Positions 7,418-14,458 of a stretch of 53,427 nucleotides of DNA are shown in pieces. Numbering within the stretch: the stretch's first letter is position 1; each line of letters starts with the position of its first letter. The notes beneath the pieces were generated by a model, which worked only from the letters and a program-made list of their open reading frames with translations, made no database searches and was not told the origin of the DNA. A program made the translations under genes and the position numbers. This DNA comes from an uncultured bacterium (GTDB taxonomy: Bacteria > Planctomycetota > UBA1135 > GCA-002686595), in NCBI GenBank assembly GCA_937910685.1, contig CALEMP010000021.1, forward strand, positions 1-53,427. The letters are read 5' to 3'.

Positions 7418-7662
7418 GACCCGAACGCACCAAAGGTGAGCTGGCCTTCATCGATCAGGAAGCCCGTCGTCTGACCGCAGAGTGGTGCAGGCGAGCCGTG
7501 GAACTGGACACCAATGAAATCGTGGTGTCCTGTCCGACTGCTGTTATGGAACACGCGGTGTCGAAGAATTGGGTGACCATCAAGGAAGAGGGGCGAAGTC
7601 AGTTCCGTATCCGAATCAAATCGGGTTGCTGGAGCACCGCCACCTCTTTTCTCAAACGGTGA
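7414..7662 (+). CDS. Hypothetical protein, 82 aa
   Basis: Starts at ATG 7414, overlapping the previous stop as ATGA, with GGAGGGAG upstream as ribosome-binding site. The product is an unknown small alpha/beta protein. An amphipathic N-terminal helix (ELAFIDQEARRLTAEWCRR) is followed by strands and a basic C-terminus. No motif is recognised. It is in the same coupled operon as the HD gene. Confidence 0.6.
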   Translation: MRPERTKGELAFIDQEARRLTAEWCRRAVELDTNEIVVSCPTAVMEHAVSKNWVTIKEEGRSQFRIRIKSGCWSTATSFLKR

Positions 7663-7673
7663 GCCCCTCTGGA

Positions 7674-8564
7674 ATGGTGATGCAGATGACAAGTGCCCTT
7701 TATGTTGTGACTGATGAGGATGGTGGTCTGTTGTTTTTTCGACACCCCAAGAAGAAAGACCCCACCTCCTGCCACACCGTTGGTCCTTTTGCCTACATGG
7801 CAGAGGATCAAGCAGAGGCTGCTGCTGTGAGACTCCGATCAGACCATCCGTTGTTCATTCAGGAAGTCGAGGTCGAATGGTTCATCGAGATTTTCTTTGA
7901 AGGCTTCCACGTCACGGATGTCTTCATGGTAGACGATGTCCCCCTTCCCATAACAGAGGGAGGTGCCGAATGGATCGGTCTTCAGGGGGGTGGGGGTCTC
8001 AATTGGCAGGGTGCTTTTCAGGGAGACGATCTGGGTTGGATGAAGCTGGTGGTGCAACGCCTGGGTGACTTGGTGGGCCGGTCGGAACAGGAACTGGATG
8101 ACATGGCCGCTTTGGTCATGGCCCGTCGTGATGCCGATGAAGAGTTCGAGAAGATTCAAGAAATGGTTCAGAGTCACGTCAGGGTGACCATCATCCCTGA
8201 AGCCAGTGCCCTGGTAGAGACCGAGGGGGCTTTTCAGGTCATCGATGCGAAAACGGGCACCTTCTGGCTGCACACGAACGGCATGAGCCATTTTGAGCTT
8301 CCTGAACTGGAGATCCGTGATGTGCCCGCATGGTGGGTGACCGCAGCGGGTGCCGAACTCAATGGGTGGGCGGGTTATTTCATTGCTCACCCGGACAAGG
8401 CCACGCCGGGGAGTGAGCTTGAAGGGGGAGGTCCGCTTCGGGTGTCACTCCGCGTTCGCGTTTCACCCGACCCATGGTGGGAGACGGATGGACGGGCTTG
8501 TCTTCGGATTGAACCCGAACAGGTATTCTTCGCCTGTGAAAACCCTACACACCAACTCCACTGA
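7674..8564 (+). CDS. Hypothetical protein, 296 aa
   Basis: Unrecognised 296-residue acidic protein. Starts at 7674, 7680 and 7686 are all in frame (each ATG). I take the first, twelve bases after the previous stop. The N-terminal 100 residues look alpha/beta, with a hydrophobic strand EWFIEIFFEGFHVTDVFMV. Residues 110-165 are helical and acidic (VQRLGDLVGRSEQELDD, ADEEFEKIQEM), and the rest is Trp-rich beta. No enzyme motif is visible. It ends in a TGATG overlap with the next gene. Confidence 0.65.
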   Translation: MVMQMTSALYVVTDEDGGLLFFRHPKKKDPTSCHTVGPFAYMAEDQAEAAAVRLRSDHPLFIQEVEVEWFIEIFFEGFHVTDVFMVDDVPLPITEGGAEWIGLQGGGGLNWQGAFQGDDLGWMKLVVQRLGDLVGRSEQELDDMAALVMARRDADEEFEKIQEMVQSHVRVTIIPEASALVETEGAFQVIDAKTGTFWLHTNGMSHFELPELEIRDVPAWWVTAAGAELNGWAGYFIAHPDKATPGSELEGGGPLRVSLRVRVSPDPWWETDGRACLRIEPEQVFFACENPTHQLH

Positions 8565-8764
8565 TGGGCTGGGCAGACCGAGCGATTGCCGAACTTCAAC
8601 AGGGCAAACAAACCCAGATCTGTCCTCGTGGGGGTTCCATGGAGCCCCTGGTCAAGTCAGGGGCCAGGGTCACCCTTGACCCTGTCACCATCGACGATCT
8701 GAAGGTTGGTGACATCGTGTTGTGTCGGGCCACGTTAGATGTCCTATTTCTGATTCTGGGGTAG
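8564..8764 (+). CDS. Truncated S24/S26-like peptidase-fold protein
   Basis: This 66-residue protein has the Ser-box of the LexA/signal-peptidase (S24/S26) fold, PRGGSMEPLVKSG at about residues 23-35. It is followed by the usual strand and LKVGDIVLCR. Full-length relatives continue with a Lys-containing segment and a GN-rich motif to about 90-110 residues. Here the frame ends in an unrelated ATLDVLFLILG, so the second half of the active site is missing. It may be a decayed copy, or a binding-only remnant. It starts at ATG 8564, overlapping the previous stop (TGATG). Confidence 0.6.
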   Translation: MGWADRAIAELQQGKQTQICPRGGSMEPLVKSGARVTLDPVTIDDLKVGDIVLCRATLDVLFLILG

Positions 8765-8775
8765 AGGACTTGAAC

Positions 8776-8997
8776 ATGACTGATCCACTTTCCAAACTAG
8801 CGAAGCTCTCAGGGTGCAAATCTGCAGGACGTGACCCCGTGGTTGAGTCCATGTCGAACCTCACGGACAGCCTGATGCGTCTGGACAAACACCTACGAGG
8901 TGACCAAATGGCTATGCGGTTGTTTCAGGATGCCGAGGATACCCTTGGCAAACTGGCCCTGCATCTAGCCGGGCAAGGTCACGACATCGAGTTCTAG
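8776..8997 (+). CDS. Small helical protein, 73 aa
   Basis: Starts at ATG 8776, twelve bases after the preceding stop, which keeps it out of the truncated S24/S26 frame. The product is almost entirely helical, with heptad-like spacing of Leu and Met (MSNLTDSLMRLDKHLRG, FQDAEDTLGKLALHLAG). It may form a small oligomer. No family is recognised. tRNA-Ala follows seven bases after its stop, so both may come from one transcript with the tRNA cut out. Confidence 0.6.
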   Translation: MTDPLSKLAKLSGCKSAGRDPVVESMSNLTDSLMRLDKHLRGDQMAMRLFQDAEDTLGKLALHLAGQGHDIEF

Positions 8998-9003
8998 TTC
9001 TCA

Positions 9004-9076
9004 GGGGGATTAGCTCAGTTGGAAGAGCGACGGCTTTGCAAGCCGTAGGTCACCGGTTCGAGCCCGGTATCCTCCA
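9004..9076 (+). tRNA. tRNA-Ala(TGC)
   Basis: A full cloverleaf is visible. The acceptor stem is 9004-9010 with 9069-9075, including a G3-T70 wobble, the alanine identity pair. The D-arm is AGCTCAGTTGGAAGAGC, the anticodon stem ACGGC/GCCGT has loop TTTGCAA (anticodon TGC), and the T-arm is CCGGTTCGAGCCCGG. The discriminator base is A9076. CCA is not encoded. It lies between a small gene and a 62-base hairpin. Confidence 0.95.
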
Positions 9077-9078
9077 CT

Positions 9079-9140
9079 GGTCCAACCAGAAGAAGCCCAC
9101 AAGCACATTTGGTATGTAAACCGGCTTCTCTACTCGGACC
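9079..9140 (+). other. Long hairpin just after tRNA-Ala
   Basis: GGTCC (9079-9083) pairs with GGACC (9136-9140), and inside it AGAAGCC (9091-9097) pairs with GGCTTCT (9123-9129). The loop is about 25 bases. AAAAC rather than a T-run follows, so it is a poor rightward intrinsic terminator. It could be a processing or protective structure at the tRNA 3' side, or a leftward element. Confidence 0.5.
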
Positions 9141-9175
9141 AAAACACCCAGGCCATACTAAAAGTAGTCCCAGGC

Positions 9176-9208
9176 AGTTCACTTTCTTCGCTTCAGGAGT
9201 AAGTAGAC
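9176..9208 (+). promoter_or_regulatory. AGTTCA-N16-AGTA-AGTAGAC variant element
   Basis: AGTTCA at 9176-9181, a 16-base spacer, then AGTA (9198-9201) followed at once by AGTAGAC (9202-9208). This looks like a copy with the last block partly duplicated. AAGGAG at 9213-9218 and ATG 9227 follow. It probably drives the tail-anchored protein gene at 9500 and the genes after it. Confidence 0.65.
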
Positions 9209-9226
9209 TGACCAAGGAGACTACTC

Positions 9227-9304
9227 ATGGACCGCAAGCAGCAACAGGACAAGCTCAAAGGACCGTCCATTGCATCCGGTTATTCTCAAGGAAGCGGTGT
9301 TTGA
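9227..9304 (+). CDS. Possible 25-aa peptide, frame reopens after TGA
   Basis: ATG 9227 follows AAGGAG at a good distance and opens a 25-codon frame that ends in TGA at 9302-9304. The same frame then stays open to TAG 9488-9490 and gives protein-like sequence rich in Trp, Asp and Pro (SDPHRAYRDRTQAYFHPEMW). An overlapping frame (PVILKEAVFDALYGCVG) also looks coding, which points to an old frameshift. TGA is an ordinary stop elsewhere in this window. I read the stretch 9227-9490 as either a leader peptide plus a small protein, or a decayed gene. Confidence 0.3.
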   Translation: MDRKQQQDKLKGPSIASGYSQGSGV

Positions 9305-9499
9305 TGCCCTGTATGGGTGTGTCGGTTGAGCGATCCCCACCGAGCATACAGGGACCGAACCCAGGCATATTTCCATCCTGAGATGTGGGTGGGGCTTTGT
9401 CCGGGTTCCGATGAGCCCTGGAACTGGGATGAGATGTGGGTCCAGCGTCGACCCTCTGTGATCCTCGCTCTCCTGGGCATTCACTTGTAGGGGGCCACA

Positions 9500-10195
9500 A
9501 TGGCTGACGAAGTAGGCAAAGAGACTGAAGAATTCGTGCTTGAGCTGCTCACTCGTGAGGTCGAAGACCCTGCCAACGTGGTGTTCCTGAGTGCTCAGAT
9601 GCAGGCTACGGGGTTGCGTCCTCATTTTGACGAGATGCAAAAGCGGGTGACCACTCGGGAGTTGGACTCCGAGCAAGTGGTTCGCACTGTGTATCGCGAT
9701 CAGCTTATCCAGGAGGTACGTGATGAGCTTGCCTCCAAACGACCTACGGTCAAGGGTCAGCCTCCCGTGCCCTCCCCTCTTGTCGAAGAGGTCATCACCT
9801 CTCCTCACATGGAAGTAGGCAACGGTTCGGTCGACCACAACGCTCCCACCGCCGCTGCCCTCACACCCAGCGTCATAGAGCGTCTGTCCTCATGGGCCAT
9901 TGAACACGAAGCCCTCGTACAAGGGGCAACCCTGGATGAGGTTGAGGTTGATGAAGGCACACGGCAACGACTGGGGGAGACGGTTCAAGCCAATCAAGTG
10001 GAGACCGGTCGGTCCTTCTACAAAACCGCCCCTGACTCCAAGGAAGCAGGAACCCCCGCTCCACCCTTGTCAGAGGGTGTGACCCTAACCCCCACGGTCA
10101 TTGTGGCCGTACCGCCATGGCTTGTCGTGGTCATTTGCGTGGTCATGCTGCTCACCTTCATTGCAGGCGGCATCGTCGCCAAGCTGATGTTCTGA
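9500..10195 (+). CDS. Tail-anchored membrane protein, 231 aa
   Basis: ATG 9500 follows AGGGGGCC. Residues 1-85 are helical and charged (ETEEFVLELLTREVEDP, EQVVRTVYRDQLIQEVRDEL). Residues 85-190 are Pro- and Ala-rich with further helices. One clear hydrophobic segment lies near the C-terminus (VPPWLVVVICVVMLLTFIAG, about 205-226) and leaves only a few residues after it. With no N-terminal signal peptide, this is the layout of a tail-anchored protein with its bulk in the cytoplasm. The family is not recognised. It is the first large gene after the promoter-like element at 9176-9208. Confidence 0.65.
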   Translation: MADEVGKETEEFVLELLTREVEDPANVVFLSAQMQATGLRPHFDEMQKRVTTRELDSEQVVRTVYRDQLIQEVRDELASKRPTVKGQPPVPSPLVEEVITSPHMEVGNGSVDHNAPTAAALTPSVIERLSSWAIEHEALVQGATLDEVEVDEGTRQRLGETVQANQVETGRSFYKTAPDSKEAGTPAPPLSEGVTLTPTVIVAVPPWLVVVICVVMLLTFIAGGIVAKLMF

Positions 10196-10286
10196 CCCGG
10201 AGATCGAAAGGACACCCGAAGAACTACGTGATGCCATCAAGGCCAGATCAGAAGAGAGCTGGCAGCTTTACCCAAAGTCTGGGGTC

Positions 10287-10592
10287 GTGGACCGAGTAAG
10301 ATACTTCTGCCTGGGTGGTCCTCGTTTGACGGGGCTTCCTTGTGAACTCAATGGGAAGCCTCCGCAGTTCATTGTCGAGATTTACAGAGGGGACCGCTAC
10401 GGGGAGGACATCCAACTCGCGCCCCATGTGAAATTCGACCTGTATGGGGAACGAACGGGCAAAGACTTCCGGGTCAGCGTACTAGCACGCAACCTCGATG
10501 AGGCCCACCGGAACCTGGAGGGGTATCGGAGAATGATGAACACCCTCTGGGACACGTTCTGCACCCAAGCCAGCCTCTGTTCTGAGGAGTGA
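10287..10592 (+). CDS. Hypothetical protein, 101 aa, start unclear
   Basis: The listed start is GTG 10287. The frame is open upstream to 10201 and that part reads like real protein (EIERTPEELRDAIKAR, then WQLYPKSG), but it contains no ATG, GTG or TTG. The true start is therefore uncertain, and entry by +1 frameshifting from the tail-anchored protein gene is conceivable. The downstream part has strands (FIVEIYRGDRYG, KFDLYGERTGKDFRVSVLA) and a C-terminal helix. The function is unknown. Confidence 0.55.
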   Translation: MDRVRYFCLGGPRLTGLPCELNGKPPQFIVEIYRGDRYGEDIQLAPHVKFDLYGERTGKDFRVSVLARNLDEAHRNLEGYRRMMNTLWDTFCTQASLCSEE

Positions 10593-10593
10593 G

Positions 10594-10842
10594 ATGTACA
10601 CCTTCCTGACTCGCATCGTTCTCTTCTTCGCCTCACCCGACTCACGGAAAGTCGCCGTCGGGAAAATGACCGACGTGGTGGAGAAGAAGTGGAAGGAGAA
10701 TGAGACGTGGTTCACCCCTCCTTACAAGGGAAGTCCCGCAAGGAGTGAGACCCACGTCTTCCTCACAAGGTGTGGCTTCACGGAGGAGGAGATCATTGAG
10801 ATCGATAAGGAACTGCTTTACCGACTGAGGACACCAGAATGA
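10594..10842 (+). CDS. Hypothetical protein, 82 aa
   Basis: Starts at ATG 10594, one base after the previous stop, with GAGGAG just upstream. The 82-residue product has a hydrophobic N-terminal strand or short helix (YTFLTRIVLFFA), too short to call a membrane segment with confidence. A Lys- and Glu-rich middle and a helical acidic C-terminus follow (FTEEEIIEIDKELLYRL). No family is recognised. It overlaps the metallo-beta-lactamase gene by four bases, so they are coupled. Confidence 0.6.
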   Translation: MYTFLTRIVLFFASPDSRKVAVGKMTDVVEKKWKENETWFTPPYKGSPARSETHVFLTRCGFTEEEIIEIDKELLYRLRTPE

Positions 10843-11672
10843 GCTTTGCGGGCATCGACATCATAGGAACCAGTCGAAGTGGGGTGGCCACATGTTTTGT
10901 GCTCCCCCAATTCAAGCTCGCGTTTGATTTGGGCGTTTGTACTAAGGAGGCCCGCAATGCTTCCACGGTGCTCATCACTCACGGTCACCCGGACCACATT
11001 GGTGGTCTGGTGCAACATGCGGCACTTCGGGGTCTGGTTGGTTCCGACCCGGCTACCTACTACATGCCACCGCACCTCATTCCGCACGTTCAGGCTACCC
11101 TGGACGCCGCTGAAGCCATGCAAACGAATCCAGGGGGTGGAGGTAGGGATCATGCCATCCCCGCTATCCTGAAGGCAGTGTTGCCCGGAGATGAGGTGTC
11201 CCTGGGTAAGGGGCTCAAGTTCCGGGTGTTTGCAACCGACCACACCCTGCCTTCCCAGGGTTACCTTCTCATTGAGACCAAGCAGAAGCTCAAGGAGGAG
11301 TACCAAGGTCTTCCGGGTCAGGAGATTGGTCGACTTCGCAAGGAGGGGGCGGAGGTTCAAGACGATGTGGAGACGGTCCAGGTAGCTTATCCAGGGGACA
11401 CCCGATCTTCAGTCTTTGACACGGTACCCGAACTCCAGACTGCGAAGGTGTTGATCATCGAGTCTACCTTCATGGGCACCAAGCACGACCGGGCTTTTGC
11501 CTCAGAACGAGGTCACATCCATTTGGATGAGCACCTTGAACGGGCAACGTGGTTCAGGAACGAGGCTGTGATCCTGACGCACTGGTCAACCCGCTACAGT
11601 GGGGAAGCTATTTGTGACGCCGTGGAAGAAGCTCAGAACCCGCTGAGATCCATGGTCAGCGTCGTGCTCTAG
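10839..11672 (+). CDS. RNase Z-like metallo-beta-lactamase-fold protein
   Basis: A 277-residue protein with the metal-binding motif THGHPDHIGG (His48, His50, Asp52, His53) after an N-terminal beta hairpin. Later features are YPGDTRSS (metal-bridging Asp), LIIESTFM, a GHIHLDE block and ILTHWSTRY (late His). The order resembles tRNase Z and related ribonuclease-like hydrolases rather than glyoxalase II. The expected activity is two-zinc phosphodiester hydrolysis, perhaps tRNA 3' processing. Neither tRNA in this window encodes CCA, which fits such a role. It ends tail-to-tail with the next leftward gene in a shared CTAG. Confidence 0.75.
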   Translation: MSFAGIDIIGTSRSGVATCFVLPQFKLAFDLGVCTKEARNASTVLITHGHPDHIGGLVQHAALRGLVGSDPATYYMPPHLIPHVQATLDAAEAMQTNPGGGGRDHAIPAILKAVLPGDEVSLGKGLKFRVFATDHTLPSQGYLLIETKQKLKEEYQGLPGQEIGRLRKEGAEVQDDVETVQVAYPGDTRSSVFDTVPELQTAKVLIIESTFMGTKHDRAFASERGHIHLDEHLERATWFRNEAVILTHWSTRYSGEAICDAVEEAQNPLRSMVSVVL

Positions 11673-12067
11673 ATGTTGAGACCGGACGTGCCTTCCACGG
11701 TCACGGTCACAAAAACACCATGTCGAACACTGGCATCAGCAAGTAGACGGAGAAAGCGCTGACCGGGTCGGACGCCTCGTGTGATCTCGCTCATCTCCCG
11801 TTCGAAGATCGTGATGAGGTCGTGGTCATCTTCAATATCCCTGGCCTCAGCCCATCGGTTGTCCACCAGGAACTTGATGGCACTCTCTATGGAGGGCCAT
11901 TCGAAAGTCACATCGACGGACACCGACCCTTCCGATGGGTCTTCTTCGCTACGGTTGGACTTGAGGTAGTGTTCCGCCTGCTTGAGAGCGTGAGTCACAG
12001 CCCAGAAATCTCGTCGTCTAGCCGTTCGCCCTTGAGCAAGGACACGTAGTTTTTCGAGAGGGTCCAT
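11669..12067 (-). CDS. Hypothetical protein, 132 aa
   Basis: An unknown leftward gene between rightward genes. The 132-residue product begins with a basic helix (EKLRVLAQGRTARRRDFW) and a second helix, then a beta strand (VSVDVTFEWPS), more helix with acidic residues, and a C-terminal strand (GVFVTVTVEGT). No motif is recognised. Its stop codon shares CTAG with the RNase Z-like gene. Its start region faces the rightward operon starting near 12149. Confidence 0.6.
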   Translation of the reverse strand: MDPLEKLRVLAQGRTARRRDFWAVTHALKQAEHYLKSNRSEEDPSEGSVSVDVTFEWPSIESAIKFLVDNRWAEARDIEDDHDLITIFEREMSEITRGVRPGQRFLRLLADASVRHGVFVTVTVEGTSGLNI

Positions 12068-12148
12068 TTCTTACCTCAGTGAGTCACTCCTTTGATCCTA
12101 TCAAGCCATTATCGGAAAACACTAGCCGTTCTATGAAAGAACCTCGCC

Positions 12149-12355
12149 ATGGAGATACCCAAGGCTGGCGATACAAAGGTCGTGACCGTGGCAGGGCAAT
12201 GGTACTGTTGTGTGTACCTCGTAGGAAAATCAGGCTCTGGCATCTGGAAAGAACATCGCTGCTCAGATCAGAGTGACGCTTTTCGAGTACAAGAGAGGAT
12301 ACGACGTGGGCTTCCTGCGAGGCCCCCTCTCAAGATCGCAACGTGGTCCTCTTAA
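12149..12355 (+). CDS. Small hypothetical protein, 68 aa
   Basis: An unrecognised 68-residue protein starting at ATG 12149. The first half looks like a small beta fold (TKVVTVAGQWYCCVYLVG) with two adjacent cysteines, and the C-terminal half is basic. No clear ribosome-binding site is visible, so the start is uncertain. The next gene follows after 12 bases. Confidence 0.45.
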   Translation: MEIPKAGDTKVVTVAGQWYCCVYLVGKSGSGIWKEHRCSDQSDAFRVQERIRRGLPARPPLKIATWSS

Positions 12356-12367
12356 CTGGCTACCGGA

Positions 12368-13378
12368 ATGCTCAGCACGGCACGCATCCTTTTAGGGGAG
12401 TCCACAGCCCCTCTCAATCGTCTCGCTCATCTCGTCGCGAAGACGAAGGATCCTGTGCTCACGGCATACGTGCATGACCACCTGTCCAATGACGAGTGGC
12501 GGTGGGTGCCCGGCGTCAGGTGTTCGGACTGTGCAAAACTACACACCTACAACAATGGGGAATGTCACGGTTGCAACTGGATCCGGCGTGAGGGGAGTTA
12601 TGATCCTGACAATCCCCGTATCCCTGGATGGGTCATCCCACCACTATTTGTGAAGCGCACCCTGGTGACCCGTGCTGAATATGGTGCCCAGGTGGATTTG
12701 TCCTGGGGTGTTGAGGACGAGTGTGAGGCTTGTCGATCCAAGCCAGGTAGCCCTAACTTGTGTAAAACCTGTTTGAAGCGACGCCGCCTGGGACTTCATT
12801 CGGATCTGCCCATCAGCAACGTCTCCCACGATGAAGCAAATGCCTATTGTGAGTCCTACTCCTATCGTCACATGCGGGTGCTGCAGGAAGGTGACAACTG
12901 GTTTCCGCTAGTTCGCTTGCCTACCGTCGAGGAGTGGCGACACTTCGCGGGAAACATACCTACTTGCACGTGGCCCTTTGTCTCTCAACTCCCTTCCGAT
13001 ACCAAGGGGGTAGACCACTGCGATGGGCATGGGCGCATGGTGAGCGACTCTGAAATCCTCTGCGCTGGATGCCAGGGTACGGGCCTAAGCTTTCCCTGGA
13101 TAGATGCACACGCTTGGACCAATCGCAACAGCGAGGGTAGAACTCAACCAGTCGGGAAACTGGCACCAACCCAATGGGGACTGGCTGACGTGTGGGGCAA
13201 TCTGTGTGAGTGGACTTCAACCCCACAAGGGTTTTTGCGGATTGCCATGGGTGGGCATCGGGGAGCTAGCCCAACAATGCTTGGGCCATGGACGTTACCG
13301 GCACTTGGTGAGGCAACGCACCCCAACTGGGACTACATAGGATTCCGCCCTGTCCGTTTCGCCCTCACTTCGAGGTGA
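12368..13378 (+). CDS. FGE/SUMF1-like (C-type lectin fold) protein with zinc knuckles
   Basis: 336 residues. The scaffold matches formylglycine-generating-enzyme/SUMF1-type domains: a K-R-T-L-V-T-R-A-E-Y segment (about 96-105), ISNVSHDEANAYC (149-161), RLPTVEEW (183-190), GLADVWGNLCEW (271-282) and the closing GFRPVR (325-330). Three Cys pairs sets are inserted: C52/C55/C66/C69, C119/C122/C132/C135 and C218/C232/C235 with a DnaJ-like CxxCxGTG. They suggest structural zinc or nucleic-acid-binding knuckles. Family members include sulfatase-activating oxidases, but many phage versions only bind ligands, including diversity-generating-retroelement targets. No reverse transcriptase is in this window. 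The activity is unknown. Confidence 0.65.
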   Translation: MLSTARILLGESTAPLNRLAHLVAKTKDPVLTAYVHDHLSNDEWRWVPGVRCSDCAKLHTYNNGECHGCNWIRREGSYDPDNPRIPGWVIPPLFVKRTLVTRAEYGAQVDLSWGVEDECEACRSKPGSPNLCKTCLKRRRLGLHSDLPISNVSHDEANAYCESYSYRHMRVLQEGDNWFPLVRLPTVEEWRHFAGNIPTCTWPFVSQLPSDTKGVDHCDGHGRMVSDSEILCAGCQGTGLSFPWIDAHAWTNRNSEGRTQPVGKLAPTQWGLADVWGNLCEWTSTPQGFLRIAMGGHRGASPTMLGPWTLPALGEATHPNWDYIGFRPVRFALTSR

Positions 13379-13788
13379 CCATGAAGAACTACGGTGAGCA
13401 CACATTCTCCGATTGGCATGGCACCTGGGAGGTAGCCCGACTCATTGAGCTTGCTTCTGTCTTGACTCCCAAGGAGATCCCCATCGTGCAATTGCGCGAA
13501 TTGGACAGGGCTGTTTGGGGTAAGGAACCCATGACGGTACGTGAGGCTGTTGAGCATTTCCGACGGATTCAGGAGGCGGACCTGTCCTGCCCAATCATCC
13601 TGTCCTCAATTGGTCGGATCATGGATGGGTGTCATCGACTGGCGAAGGCATATCTGGAAGGACGCAGCACCATCCTGGCAGTGCAGTTTGTGAAAGACCC
13701 TCCCCCAGACCGAATTGGTGAAGTGTGCGATACATCATTGGAGCAGATGAAGTTGGACTTGGACCGCTCGCAGGGCCACTCCTCATAG
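13375..13788 (+). CDS. ParB/sulfiredoxin-like fold protein
   Basis: Starts at GTG 13375 (overlapping the previous stop) or ATG 13381. The 137-residue product contains PIILSSIGRIMDGCHRLAKA (about 74-93), close to the P-I-x-L-x-x-x-G-x-x-x-D-G-x-H-R-x-x-A motif of ParB-like/sulfiredoxin-fold domains. A helical N-terminus precedes it. Stand-alone domains of this type are common in phages, where ATP- or CTP-linked or DNA-binding roles are possible. No helix-turn-helix is obvious. It overlaps the RNase HII gene by 64 bases. Confidence 0.55.
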   Translation: MTMKNYGEHTFSDWHGTWEVARLIELASVLTPKEIPIVQLRELDRAVWGKEPMTVREAVEHFRRIQEADLSCPIILSSIGRIMDGCHRLAKAYLEGRSTILAVQFVKDPPPDRIGEVCDTSLEQMKLDLDRSQGHSS

Positions 13789-14348
13789 GAGCCGTAATGG
13801 CTCCTGCTGACATGGAACGCCCTGAAGGGGTCAATGACAGCAAGAAGTTGAGCAAGGTAGCGCGGGAAAGGGTCCACGAGCGTCTACGTGGCCTCGACAA
13901 CGTTTCCAGGGCGGTGGCCTACCGTCACGCCTCCTACATTGATGAACACGGCGTCAGGGCCTCTCTGCGGGCTTGTTACGAGGAAGCCATTGGCAAGCTG
14001 CTTGGGTTTGGGTACCCGGTGGTGGCCATTCGTATTGATGGCCAACCTTTTGTGCTTGAGGTCGGGGGGCACACTCCTGAGTTCATTGTGAAGGGTGACA
14101 TCCACGACTGGTACATCGGAGCGGCATCCATCGTCGCAAAGACGGTACGTGATGGCATCATGGCCAAGTGGGACACTGAGGAAGCTTACCGTGGCTATGG
14201 TTGGGCGAAGAACTCCGGGTATGGCACCAAGGCTCACACGGATGCCATTCGTCAGCTGGGTTTGTCAGACCAACATCGGAAGTCCTATTGTCGGAAGTTG
14301 GAGACGCCGGATACTTGTGAGGGTGTCCTTGACCTCTTTCACCCCTGA
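13725..14348 (+). CDS. rnhB: Ribonuclease HII
   Basis: A 207-residue type 2 RNase H. It begins with the catalytic GADEVGLGPLAGP (Asp8, Glu9) and continues with NDSKKLS, the third acidic residue in RIDGQP, and IVKGD followed by AASIVAKTVRD. All four carboxylates of the family appear present. It cleaves the RNA strand of RNA-DNA hybrids and 5' of single ribonucleotides in DNA, so it would remove primers or misinserted ribonucleotides during phage replication. The start is GTG 13725. The GADEVG motif comes directly after it, so the 64-base overlap with the upstream gene is real. Confidence 0.92.
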   Translation: MRYIIGADEVGLGPLAGPLLIGAVMAPADMERPEGVNDSKKLSKVARERVHERLRGLDNVSRAVAYRHASYIDEHGVRASLRACYEEAIGKLLGFGYPVVAIRIDGQPFVLEVGGHTPEFIVKGDIHDWYIGAASIVAKTVRDGIMAKWDTEEAYRGYGWAKNSGYGTKAHTDAIRQLGLSDQHRKSYCRKLETPDTCEGVLDLFHP

Positions 14349-14409
14349 CTCTACTGAGGGGAAGGTCTTTCAACGAGGAGGCGAAGTCATGCAGAGGTTC
14401 CCAAGCGGC

Positions 14410-14447
14410 GAGGTCTGAACACCTCGGATTCAACTTCCCCCGAGGTG
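14410..14447 (+). promoter_or_regulatory. Mutually exclusive hairpins before a small gene
   Basis: GAGGT (14410-14414) can pair with ACCTC (14421-14425). The larger block CACCTCGG (14420-14427) can pair with CCGAGGTG (14440-14447) instead. The second hairpin ends just before the likely ribosome-binding site and GTG 14459. This is the layout of an attenuator or translational switch, but no T-run or ligand site is visible. Confidence 0.4.
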
Positions 14448-14458
14448 TGAGAGGTCAT

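Noticed and set aside
9079..9140. Second tRNA after tRNA-Ala
   Set aside because: The stretch folds into one long hairpin without D- or T-arm signatures.
9302..9304. TGA reassigned to an amino acid
   Set aside because: Many well-supported genes here end in TGA with ATGA or TGATG overlaps, so TGA is a stop in this genome.
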